Of a stretch of DNA of 64,000 nt, positions 8,056-15,532 are shown piece by piece; within the stretch, counting starts at the first letter, position 1; the number at the start of each line of letters is the position of its first letter. The stretch is from contig NZ_CP090959.1 of assembly GCF_024138675.1 (NCBI RefSeq), forward strand, positions 1,364,001-1,428,000, read 5' to 3'. The notes under the pieces are model-generated. The model saw nothing but the letters and a program-made list of their open reading frames with translations. It was not told the DNA's origin and ran no database searches. Source of the DNA: Simiduia sp. 21SJ11W-1. Its GTDB lineage: Bacteria > Pseudomonadota > Gammaproteobacteria > Pseudomonadales > Cellvibrionaceae. The position numbers and the translations under genes were made by a program.

Positions 8056-8505
8056 ATTTAGTTTGTTTCCCATTGCGAGCACGGCCTTGCCTAGATCGAC
8101 AGCGAGGTTAAGTATCTCGTGCCTTATTGGAGCTGCATTGTTCGTCTCGTACCAGTATCGTATTTTTACGAAAGCATCATCGAATTTTTTAAACTCAGAA
8201 TCCCAATTAATCTCATTGGAAATATTTTCTAGCTCTTCAAAAAGCATTGTTTTGTGATGATTTTCTATTCTATTTATCAGGCTGCTAAATTGATGGCCAG
8301 GTTCAGCTTTAAATTCTTTAACGACACCGCTTGGATTTAATATATTCAATGAAAGAAGAGATTTTAAATATAGTTCAATCGCCAGTGCAGCATTAACAGC
8401 CATCGGCTGTATCAGATTGTTTTTGGAGCAAAGAATGGCTGCTTCTTTGAAGGACTCTGCGTGCCTCCATATCCGAGCATTAGGTCTTATTCCTTGAGCT
8501 TTCAT
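8050..8505 (-). CDS. HEPN-like domain protein, candidate cassette gene
   Basis: 151-residue all-helical protein. The N-terminal helices WRHAESFKEAAILCS and AVNAALAIELYLKSLLSL are typical of HEPN-like proteins, followed by GHQFSSLINRI and a late helix KKFDDAFVKIRYWYE. HEPN domains are often RNases or RNase-like toxins in defence and toxin-antitoxin systems. A canonical R-x4-6-H active site is not clearly visible, so catalytic activity is uncertain. The ORF is AT-rich. Its ATG lies 13 bp after an attC-like GTTATGT box and its stop is inside the next attC-like box, so the unit resembles a single-gene integron cassette of about 0.5 kb. The TIR-like effector follows on the same strand. Confidence 0.65.
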   Translation of the reverse strand: MKAQGIRPNARIWRHAESFKEAAILCSKNNLIQPMAVNAALAIELYLKSLLSLNILNPSGVVKEFKAEPGHQFSSLINRIENHHKTMLFEELENISNEINWDSEFKKFDDAFVKIRYWYETNNAAPIRHEILNLAVDLGKAVLAMGNKLNA

Positions 8506-8518
8506 AAGTTTCTACTTT

Positions 8519-8563
8519 ACATAACAGCCTTAATCAATGCCTCGAAGGCGTAATATGTTGCGC
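8519..8563 (-). repeat. attC-like recombination site upstream of the HEPN-like gene
   Basis: Read on the minus strand: GCGCAAC, a spacer, GCCTT, a loop, AAGGC, then GTTATGT, which matches GTTRRRY at 6 of 7 positions. It has the same architecture as the site at 8008-8055 but weaker terminal pairing. An alternative hairpin (cctcgaaggcg / cgccctcgagg, about 8540-8571) overlaps it, so the assignment is tentative. The HEPN ATG lies 13 bp beyond the GTTATGT box. Confidence 0.35.
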
Positions 8564-8639
8564 CCTCGAGGTATATATCAGCACAGACCTTTTAGTTTAT
8601 TTTTAAGTCTGCTTTCCACCAATCGCTCAGTCATGGCAC

Positions 8640-8880
8640 CCAACCCCCTTGCGCAGCACCCAGCCAAAGCCCGAAATTTCAGGGGCAATTGGGCAGGAGC
8701 CCAATTGAGCGACGATCAGGCATGGATGCCTGTTTTCGCGACCCTGAAATTTCGGGCTTTGGCTGGATCAGTGCGTAGCCGGGGTGGCCTTTCTTTTGGT
8801 TCGTTTTCTTTGGCCAAACAAAGAAAATGAACACCCCGTTCAGGGTAAAAAAACCAAAACCACTCCAATGTCGATTTAAA
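8640..8880 (-). repeat. dispersed structured repeat, copy 5 (inverted, divergent outer stem)
   Basis: Opposite orientation to the other copies. A perfect 25-bp outer stem pairs 8660-8684 with 8742-8766. Inside are arm B, caattgggc/gcccaattg (8686-8707), and arm A, caggcat/atgcctg (8717-8732). The outer-stem sequence differs from copy 4b on both sides, yet pairing is perfect, while the two arms are nearly identical. Beyond it lies the T-rich/A-rich hairpin segment (about 8788-8830) with a different loop. It occupies most of the 8506-8942 gap; no gene is supported there. Confidence 0.85.
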
Positions 8881-8899
8881 CGACAAACCCTTCGCCCAC

Positions 8900-8930
8900 A
8901 AAAAAGCCGCACCTAAGCGCGGCTTTTTGT
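8900..8930 (-). terminator. Rho-independent terminator of nrdA
   Basis: Stem aaaagccgc / gcggctttt around an 8-nt loop, with a T run on the minus strand, 13 bp after the nrdA stop. It implies that nrdA is transcribed without a downstream partner. Confidence 0.85.
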
Positions 8931-8942
8931 ATCAAACAAAGC

Positions 8943-11840
8943 TTACTGACAAGCCTCACAATCCGGGTCATCCAACGAACACGCCTTCGGCACTTCCGCA
9001 GGCCCTGCCGGAGCTGCTTGCACCGGCGCAGGGGCGGCGCCGGAGGATACTTTGTTCAGGGTGCCTTGCGACACGGTGGATTTCTCCGTGGTGGTGGCGG
9101 CCAGTGCGCGCAGGTAGTAGGTGGTTTTCAGGCCACGGAACCACGCCATGCGGTAGGTGAGATCCAGTTTCTTACCCGAGGCGCCGGCGATGTAGAGGTT
9201 CAGGCTTTGGGCCTGGTCGATCCACTTCTGGCGGCGGCTGGCGGCGTCTACAATCCAGCGCGGTTCCACTTCAAAGGCGTTGGCGTAAAGCAGTTTCAGA
9301 TCATCGGGAATGCGATCGATCTGCAGTACGGAACCTTCGTAGTATTTGAGGTCGTTTACCATCACGCTGTCCCACAGGCCGCGATCTTTCAGATCGTGTA
9401 CCAGGTAGGGGTTAACCACTGTGAATTCGCCAGACAGGTTCGATTTCACGTACAGGTTTTGGTAGGTGGGCTCGATGGATTGCGACACACCAGTAATGTT
9501 GGCGATGGTGGCGGTGGGTGCAATGGCCATCACGTTGGAGTTGCGCATGCCGTTTGATTGCACTTTGGCGCGTAGGCTGTCCCAATCCAGGCGTTGGGTG
9601 CGGTCTACTTCAATGAATTGGTCGCCACGGTTTTTGGCCAGCAGTTCAATGGAGTCGATGGGCAGAATGCCTTGGTCCCACAGTGAGCCTTTAAAGCTTG
9701 AGTAGGCACCGCGCTCGGTTGCCAGTTCGCTTGAGGCTTCAATGGCGTAGTAGCTGATGGCCTCCATGGAGGTGTCGGCAAATTCCACGGCGGCGTCTGA
9801 GCCGTAGGGAATGCGCTGCTCGTAGAGGGCATCCTGGAAGCCCATGAGGCCCAGGCCCACAGGGCGGTGACGGGCGTTAGACTGCTTGGCGGTATCTACG
9901 CTGTAGTAGTTGATGTCGATGACGTTATCGAGCATACGTACGGCGGTGCGCACGGTGGCGCGCAGTTTCGCCTGATCCAGCTTGCCATCCACAATGTGTT
10001 GCTTGAGGTTCACTGAACCCAGGTTACATACGGCAATTTCTTCATCGGCTTTGGTGTTCAGGGTGATTTCTGTACACAGGTTCGATGAGTGCACCACACC
10101 GGCGTGCTGCTGCGGGCTGCGCAGGTTGCAGGCATCTTTAAAGGTGATCCAGGGGTGGCCGGTTTCAAACAGCATGCCCAGCATTTTGCGCCACAGGTCT
10201 GCCGCTTTTACGGTTTTATACAGGCGCATCTTGCCTTCGGCGGCCAGTTGCTCGTAGTGCTCGTAGCGATCCTGGAAGGCCTGGCCGAACAGGTCGTGCA
10301 GGTCGGGTACGTCGTTGGGTGAGAAGAGCGTCCAGTGTTTGTCTTCAAACACGCGCTTCATGAACAAGTCGGGCACCCAGTTGGCGGTGTTCATGTCGTG
10401 GGTGCGGCGGCGGTCGTCGCCGGTGTTTTTGCGCAGCTCCAGAAACTCTTCAATATCCAGGTGCCAGGTTTCGAGGTAGGCACACACCGCGCCCTTGCGC
10501 TTGCCACCCTGGTTTACGGCTACGGCTGTGTCGTTGGCCACTTTCAAAAAGGGCACAACACCTTGTGATTTGCCGTTGGTGCCTTTGATGTAGGCGCCCA
10601 GTGAGCGTACGGGTGTCCAATCGTTACCCAGACCGCCGGCAAATTTAGAGAGCATGGCGTTGTCTTGAATGGCGCCGTAGATGCCGTGCAGGTCGTCGGG
10701 GATGGTGGTGAGGTAGCAAGACGACAGCTGTGGGCGCAGGGTGCCTGCGTTAAACAGCGTGGGCGTTGAGCTCATGTAATCGAACGAAGACAACAGGCGG
10801 TAGAACTCGATGGCGCGCTCGTTTTTGTTTTCTTCTTCAACGGCCAGGCCCATGGCAACGCGCATGAAGAACAGCTGTGGCAGTTCAAAGCGGGTGCCGT
10901 TGGAGTGAATGAAGTAGCGGTCGTACAGGGTTTGCAGGCCGAGGTAGGTGAACTTCAGGTCGTTTTCGGCAATCAGTGCGCGGCCCAATGCGTCCAGATC
11001 AAAGCTTGCCAGCACCGGGTCTATCAGCTCAAGCTCAATACCTTTCTGGATGTACACAGGTAGGGCAGCCGCGTACAGGTGCTCCATGTCGTGCTGGGTG
11101 GCAGCGGTGGCCACGCCTAAGAAAGTGAGCGCCTCGGCGCGCAACTTGTCGCACAGCAGGCGGGCGGTGGCGTAGGTGTAGTTGGGCTCTTTTTCTACCA
11201 GGGTGCGGGCGGTAATTACCAGTGAGGTGTTCACGTCTTCCAGGGTAACGCCGTCATAGAGGTTGCGCATGGCTTCGGCCAGAATGGCTTCGTCGCTCAC
11301 GTCTTTCAAGCCGGCACAGGCTTCCGAAACCACGGTGCGAATGCGGTTTACATCCAGCGGGGCAATGCTGCCGTCTGGCTGGGTAACGTTGAGGCTTGGC
11401 AGCAGCGGATCTGCCGGTGCGGTATCTGCAGGCTTTTTCGCGGCCCGTGCGCGGGCGTGCTCTTCACGGTAGAGCACGTAATCGCGGGCCACTTTATGGT
11501 CGCCAGAGCGCATCAGTGCAAGTTCTACCTGATCTTGAATTTCTTCAATGTGAATGGTGCCGCCTGATGGCATGCGGCGGGTAAATACCGCGGCCACCAT
11601 CTGGGTGAGGCTTTTTACGGTTTCGCGAATGCGCGAAGAGGCCGCTGCGGTGCCGCCTTCAACGGCCAAAAAGGCCTTGGTGACCGCCACTTCGATTTTG
11701 GATGCATCAAAGGGTACCACTGTGCCATTGCGCTTGATGACGCGAATCTTGCCGGGCGCGGTAGCGCTGACAGTGGACTGGCTGGTGGTGGAGGGGGCAG
11801 CAGCGGGTTGGCTGGTGCTGTTTTCGGTCTCGGTTTGCAT
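8943..11840 (-). CDS. nrdA: ribonucleoside-diphosphate reductase class Ia, alpha subunit
   Basis: 965 residues, the length of the long Pseudomonas-type NrdA. It reduces NDPs to dNDPs together with NrdB. Two N-terminal ATP-cone domains (about 30-120 and 148-240) for allosteric control precede the catalytic barrel. Substrate-site Cys375 lies in SSCYL, its redox partner in [12 protein letters not shown] and the radical Cys in [11 protein letters not shown]. The C-terminal relay pair is DPDCEACQ. The start ATG is at 11840. No nrdB is visible on either side; a terminator follows directly and then the repeat/HEPN region begins. Regulation is suggested by NrdR and DnaA boxes about 480-580 bp upstream. 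Confidence 0.97.
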   Translation of the reverse strand: MQTETENSTSQPAAAPSTTSQSTVSATAPGKIRVIKRNGTVVPFDASKIEVAVTKAFLAVEGGTAAASSRIRETVKSLTQMVAAVFTRRMPSGGTIHIEEIQDQVELALMRSGDHKVARDYVLYREEHARARAAKKPADTAPADPLLPSLNVTQPDGSIAPLDVNRIRTVVSEACAGLKDVSDEAILAEAMRNLYDGVTLEDVNTSLVITARTLVEKEPNYTYATARLLCDKLRAEALTFLGVATAATQHDMEHLYAAALPVYIQKGIELELIDPVLASFDLDALGRALIAENDLKFTYLGLQTLYDRYFIHSNGTRFELPQLFFMRVAMGLAVEEENKNERAIEFYRLLSSFDYMSSTPTLFNAGTLRPQLSSCYLTTIPDDLHGIYGAIQDNAMLSKFAGGLGNDWTPVRSLGAYIKGTNGKSQGVVPFLKVANDTAVAVNQGGKRKGAVCAYLETWHLDIEEFLELRKNTGDDRRRTHDMNTANWVPDLFMKRVFEDKHWTLFSPNDVPDLHDLFGQAFQDRYEHYEQLAAEGKMRLYKTVKAADLWRKMLGMLFETGHPWITFKDACNLRSPQQHAGVVHSSNLCTEITLNTKADEEIAVCNLGSVNLKQHIVDGKLDQAKLRATVRTAVRMLDNVIDINYYSVDTAKQSNARHRPVGLGLMGFQDALYEQRIPYGSDAAVEFADTSMEAISYYAIEASSELATERGAYSSFKGSLWDQGILPIDSIELLAKNRGDQFIEVDRTQRLDWDSLRAKVQSNGMRNSNVMAIAPTATIANITGVSQSIEPTYQNLYVKSNLSGEFTVVNPYLVHDLKDRGLWDSVMVNDLKYYEGSVLQIDRIPDDLKLLYANAFEVEPRWIVDAASRRQKWIDQAQSLNLYIAGASGKKLDLTYRMAWFRGLKTTYYLRALAATTTEKSTVSQGTLNKVSSGAAPAPVQAAPAGPAEVPKACSLDDPDCEACQ

Positions 11841-11973
11841 GAACGTCTCCGCGTTTCTGATGAGTGGATAATCCCGCGTGCGGAATTAACTACAGTGTCG
11901 TCAATTTAAATGGTGTGTTTTCTAGCGTTGTCTATCTAAATTCTTGGTTTCGCAGGCGCTGAACTCTGCAACT

Positions 11974-11997
11974 GCGGCGCGCAGGGCGCCGCTTTTT
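11974..11997 (+). terminator. orphan plus-strand terminator-like hairpin in the nrdA leader
   Basis: A perfect 7-bp GC stem (gcggcgc / gcgccgc) with loop gcagg is followed by ttttt on the plus strand. No plus-strand gene ends nearby. It may end an antisense or small RNA, or be part of the nrdA leader structure on the minus strand. Confidence 0.4.
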
Positions 11998-12315
11998 AGC
12001 GTCTAGCCGGGCCTTTTTCAGGCATCACAATGCCGCCGCCCACAATAGCCCGAGGGCCTGTGTGCCAGGGTGGCGCCAGGATGTTTAACAAAGGTTTGAT
12101 CCGCTACTGCCATGCGCGTGCGATGTCCTTGTTGTTGTGTGCGTGTCCTTCTGCGCGGCAAAGATTATTCGTACTCAGTTTGCTCACAGAGGCCACCGGG
12201 CCGGGCCGCGGTGTAACGCTTGAACAGCTGGTTGGCGGCCCCCAACGGCCAGGCACTCTGTGCGAGAAGGGCTTGACGAATGCGGCCCGTCTATGACAGG
12301 GCGCAGGCGCTTCTG

Positions 12316-12362
12316 GCCCTATATATTGGGGTTTGCCTGAATTGCGATACAAGATAATGCGG
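12316..12362 (-). promoter_or_regulatory. tandem NrdR boxes over the presumed nrdA promoter
   Basis: Box 1 (12316-12331, gccctatatattgggg) matches every core position of the published NrdR consensus acaCwAtATaTwGtgt. Box 2 (12347-12362, atacaagataatgcgg) matches most of them. The centres are 31 bp apart, the spacing typical of paired NrdR boxes on one helix face. On the minus strand a possible promoter (TTGCAT, 17 bp, TATCTT; 12351-12379) has its -10 inside box 2. This would give nrdA a leader of about 500 nt. The boxes could also affect dgkA on the other strand. Confidence 0.6.
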
Positions 12363-12401
12363 TTTGGGGTGTAATGCAAGCTAACTGTGCTGGGGGTAGC
12401 T

Positions 12402-12421
12402 TGTGGATAAAATGTGGGTAA
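12402..12421 (-). promoter_or_regulatory. DnaA boxes upstream of nrdA
   Basis: TTATCCACA (perfect, 12402-12410) and TTACCCACA (one mismatch, 12413-12421), both read on the minus strand, lie 11 bp apart just upstream of the presumed -35. DnaA control of nrdA is known in Escherichia coli; its conservation here is inference. The whole gap 11841-12597 contains this regulatory cluster and the leader, and no supported ORF. Confidence 0.55.
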
Positions 12422-12597
12422 TTGGCGAGGTCAGTAACCACTAATCGCCCAATATAGATGGCTGAGGCATTCGCGTTTTGGCGGCGGTAGCGCGGTGGCT
12501 TCGTGTATAGTTATACCGTTTTGTTCTATAGGATTTTTGCGATTGTGGCCGCCCAAAGTGGCGAGGGCAAAAGGCTGCACACCAACGGAGGCCGGTG

Positions 12598-12978
12598 ATG
12601 GCAAACCATATGAAAGGCGCCCAGCAAGGCTTGGGCAGGGTAGTTAAAGCCACCCGATATTCCTGGCAGGGGTTGCGTGCCAGTTGGCAAACAGAGGCGG
12701 CGTTTCGTGAAGAGGCGATGCTTGCCATGGTGATGGTGCCTTTGGCCTTGTGGCTAGATTTGCCCGCAGTGGAAACAGCGCTGTTAATTGTTACCGTGAT
12801 GTTGGTGCTGGTGGTTGAGCTGATCAACTCGGCGCTGGAGGCGGTGGTAGACAGGGTAGGGCTTGAGCACCATGTGCTCTCGGGCAAGGCGAAAGACGTG
12901 GGCTCGGCGGCGGTATTTACCATGTTGCTCACCACGGCCCTGACCTGGGGCCTGATATTGGTGGAGCATTATGGTTAG
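12598..12978 (+). CDS. dgkA: diacylglycerol kinase, prokaryotic type
   Basis: 126-residue trimeric membrane kinase that phosphorylates diacylglycerol to phosphatidate, recycling lipid from periplasmic glucan and LPS modification. It has the family length (about 122), an N-terminal amphipathic region, three TM segments and the signature ELINSALEAVVDRVG followed by HVLSGKAKDVGSAAVF. The ATG at 12598 is chosen because acggagg ends seven bases upstream; the overlapping GTG at 12595 is too close to that site. It converges with argF across the heptamer array. Confidence 0.95.
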   Translation: MANHMKGAQQGLGRVVKATRYSWQGLRASWQTEAAFREEAMLAMVMVPLALWLDLPAVETALLIVTVMLVLVVELINSALEAVVDRVGLEHHVLSGKAKDVGSAAVFTMLLTTALTWGLILVEHYG

Positions 12979-13095
12979 TTGCTAATCGTTAATTCCTAAT
13001 CGCTAGAGACTAGAGACTAGAGACTAGTGACTAGAGACTAGAGACTAGAGACTAGAGACTAGAGACTAGAGACTAGAGACTAGTGATTAGCAACT
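12977..13095. repeat. 7-bp tandem array bounded by an 11-bp inverted repeat
   Basis: Twelve exact heptads, ten ctagaga and two ctagtga, run from 13003 to 13086. Degenerate heptads (gctaatc, gttaatt, cctaatc) sit on the left and ttagcaa on the right. The whole is enclosed by agttgctaatc (12977-12987) and gattagcaact (13085-13095). It fills the gap between convergent dgkA and argF. The units share the palindromic core ctag, so many register-shifted pairings are possible. It has no CRISPR features. Confidence 0.9.
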
Positions 13096-13113
13096 TCTAA
13101 AGCCGCAGGCGCT

Positions 13114-14025
13114 TTACAGCTCGCCCAATAAAAACAGCATGAGCGCTTTTTGGGCGTGCATGCGGTTTTCCGCTTGATCCCATACCTTGCTGATAGCGTC
13201 ATCTTCCAGCAACTCGGTAGCAACCTCTTCTTCACGGTGTGCCGGCAGGCAGTGCAGGAATATGGCATCGGCTGCGGCCTTGGCCATGAGCGCGTGATCC
13301 ACTTTGAAATCTTTGAAATCGCGCATGCGGGTTTGCTGTTCTTCTTCCTGGCCCATAGAGGCCCAGACATCGGTGGTTACCATGTGCGCACCCGCCACGG
13401 CGGCGGCCGGGTCGTGGAAGATTTTCACGCGCGCACCGCCTGCATTTACAAACTCCTCGCTGGGCTCGTAGCCGGGTGGGCAGGCAATGTGCAGGTTAAA
13501 GCCAAATTTGATGGCGGCATTGATGTAAGACTGGCACATGTTGTTGCCATCACCCACCCAGGCCACGGTCTTATCGGCAATGGGGCCGCGGTGTTCGGTG
13601 AAGGTTTGCACATCCGCCAGCAGTTGGCAGGGGTGCAGCTTATCGGTGAGTGCGTTGATCACCGGCACCGAGGAGTACTCGGCAAAGCGCTCAAGCCCTT
13701 CGTGGGCGAAGGTGCGGATCATTACGATGTCTACCATGCGCGAGAGCACCCGCGCGGTATCTTCCACGGGCTCGCCCCGGCCCAATTGGGTGTCTCTGGG
13801 GGAGAGAAAAATCGCGCTGCCGCCCAGTTGGCTCATGCCGGCCTCAAAGGAGACGCGCGTGCGGGTGGAGGATTTTTCGAAAATCATACCCAGCACTTTA
13901 CCGGTGAGCGGGCGTGGGCCACGGCCTTCACGGTGCAGGGTGCGCAGCTCTGTGGCCTTGGCAATAACCTGGTTTAATTCCTCGGTGCTGAGGTCGTCTA
14001 GTGATAAAAAATGTCTGCAACTCAT
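13114..14025 (-). CDS. argF: ornithine carbamoyltransferase
   Basis: 303 residues; makes citrulline from ornithine and carbamoyl phosphate in arginine synthesis. The carbamoyl-phosphate site [10 protein letters not shown] (about 52-61), the HPCQ motif, the ornithine-binding [13 protein letters not shown] stretch and the catalytic HCLPAHR near the C-terminus are all present. It lies 184 bp downstream of argD on the same strand. The gap between them holds a T/A-rich tract and a GC hairpin (about 14153-14175), so partial termination or separate expression is possible. Confidence 0.96.
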   Translation of the reverse strand: MSCRHFLSLDDLSTEELNQVIAKATELRTLHREGRGPRPLTGKVLGMIFEKSSTRTRVSFEAGMSQLGGSAIFLSPRDTQLGRGEPVEDTARVLSRMVDIVMIRTFAHEGLERFAEYSSVPVINALTDKLHPCQLLADVQTFTEHRGPIADKTVAWVGDGNNMCQSYINAAIKFGFNLHIACPPGYEPSEEFVNAGGARVKIFHDPAAAVAGAHMVTTDVWASMGQEEEQQTRMRDFKDFKVDHALMAKAAADAIFLHCLPAHREEEVATELLEDDAISKVWDQAENRMHAQKALMLFLLGEL

Positions 14026-14209
14026 GGTCTTGGTTTCTATTTTTTAGTTTCTGTTTTTTGGTTTGTATTTTTAGTGCTTCATTAAAGGTGCTAGCGACAG
14101 CTGCTCGCGCGATCAGGCGGGGCGCAAATTACGCGGGGCCGGGCAGCAGTGGCCCGGTAGGTTGTTTACCGGGCGACCTTTAACGCGGCTTGCAAGCAGG
14201 CGCCTTGTA

Positions 14210-15385
14210 TCAGGCCGGGCTGAATTCACGCACCAGTTGAATAACGCCATCGCACAATTCGGTAAAATCGTCGTCGTTGATATTGAGCGTGGGCAGCAGG
14301 CGCAATGTGTTGCCGGCGGTGACGTTAAGCAGCAGGCCCTGCGCGCGCGCCTTGCCCACAAGTTCCGCGCAGGGGCTGGTAAGTTCTACGCCCACCATCA
14401 TGCCCAGCCCGCGAATATCGGCCACCTGGGGGAGTTCACCCAGTGCCGCTTTGAGCCTGTCTACCAGCTCTTTGCCGCGGTGAGCGGCCAGGGTAATACA
14501 CCCCTCGCTTTCCAGCGTGTTAATCACCGCAAGCGCCACCGCCGAGGCCAGCGGGTTGCCGCCAAAGGTGGTGCCGTGGTTGCCCGGTTGCAGCACCTTG
14601 GCCGCCGCGCCGCGCGCCAGTGTGGCACCAATGGGAAAGCCATTGCCCAGGCCTTTGGCGGTGGTGAGTACGTCGGGCAGTATGCCGTTGTGCTGGTAGG
14701 CAAAAAATTTACCGGTGCGCCCGTTGCCCGTTTGAATTTCATCGAGCATCAGCAGCCAGCCGTTTTTGTCGCACAGGCTTCTCAGGTTGTTCAGGTAGTC
14801 GGGTGCCGGCACGTGCACACCGCCTTCGCCCTGCACGGGCTCTACCAATACCGCCACAATCTGGTTGTTGCCTGACAGCGCCTCGACAGCGGCCACATCG
14901 TCGTAGGGCACGCGAAGAAACCCTTCCACCAGCGGTGCAAATCCCGCTTGAACTTTGGCGTTGCCGGTGGCCGAGAGCGCGCCCATGGTGCGGCCGTGAA
15001 AGCTGTGCTCCATCACAACGATGGTGGGGCATTGAATGCCCTTTTCGTTACCCCATTTGCGCGCCAGTTTAATGGCCGCCTCGTTTGCCTCGGTACCGGA
15101 GTTGCAGAAAAACGCGTTATCCATGCCGGTAATCTGGATGAGTTTGTCTGCCAGCTGCTCTTGGGCAGGAATGTTGTATAAATTTGAGGTGTGCACCAGG
15201 GTGGCGGCCTGGCTGGCAATGGCCTCGGTGATGGCGGGGTGGCAATGGCCCAGGCCACACACGGCAATGCCTGAAATGCCGTCCAGGTAGCTGTTGCCGG
15301 CGTCGTCCCACAGGCGCGAGCCCTGGCCTTTTACCAGGGTCAGGGTTCTTTCGCCGTAATTGTTCATGAGTGCCGATGTGGTCAT
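14210..15385 (-). CDS. argD: acetylornithine aminotransferase
   Basis: 391-residue class-III PLP aminotransferase of arginine synthesis (N-acetylglutamate semialdehyde to N-acetylornithine); many homologues also act on succinyldiaminopimelate. It has the PLP-phosphate loop NSGTEANEAAIKLAR, the PLP-ring Asp in LDEIQTGNGRTG and the Schiff-base Lys in TTAKGLGNGFPIG. The start ATG is at 15385. It lies upstream of argF on the same strand, consistent with an arginine unit, and is separated from the upstream DUF1704 gene by a terminator. Confidence 0.95.
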   Translation of the reverse strand: MTTSALMNNYGERTLTLVKGQGSRLWDDAGNSYLDGISGIAVCGLGHCHPAITEAIASQAATLVHTSNLYNIPAQEQLADKLIQITGMDNAFFCNSGTEANEAAIKLARKWGNEKGIQCPTIVVMEHSFHGRTMGALSATGNAKVQAGFAPLVEGFLRVPYDDVAAVEALSGNNQIVAVLVEPVQGEGGVHVPAPDYLNNLRSLCDKNGWLLMLDEIQTGNGRTGKFFAYQHNGILPDVLTTAKGLGNGFPIGATLARGAAAKVLQPGNHGTTFGGNPLASAVALAVINTLESEGCITLAAHRGKELVDRLKAALGELPQVADIRGLGMMVGVELTSPCAELVGKARAQGLLLNVTAGNTLRLLPTLNINDDDFTELCDGVIQLVREFSPA

Positions 15386-15422
15386 TGCCGCTAATCCTTT
15401 GATTTATAAGGGCTTGAAATAA

Positions 15423-15444
15423 AAAACCGCAGATTCTGCGGTTT
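15423..15444 (-). terminator. Rho-independent terminator of the DUF1704 gene
   Basis: Stem aaccgcag / ctgcggtt with a 3-nt loop, ending in a T run on the minus strand, about 90 bp after the stop at 15533 and before the argD start. Confidence 0.8.
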
Positions 15445-15532
15445 GGTTGCTCTTAAAGTGCAGATTATTCTATTTCCGTGCGCAGGCCTTGGCAAGGGGG
15501 TGGCCCGTTATTTCGCCTGCCTGCAGCCTTCC

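Noticed and set aside
11841-12300. Cobalamin riboswitch in the nrdA leader
   Set aside because: I looked for the conserved B12-box words and found none, and class Ia enzymes do not use B12.
12104-12379. 91-codon minus-strand ORF upstream of nrdA
   Set aside because: Low-complexity, Pro/Arg-rich translation with no ribosome site; it overlaps the NrdR box region.
13003-13086. CRISPR array
   Set aside because: Units are 7 bp with no spacers and no cas genes nearby.
14153-14175. Terminator between argD and argF
   Set aside because: A GC hairpin is present, but no T run follows on the minus strand.
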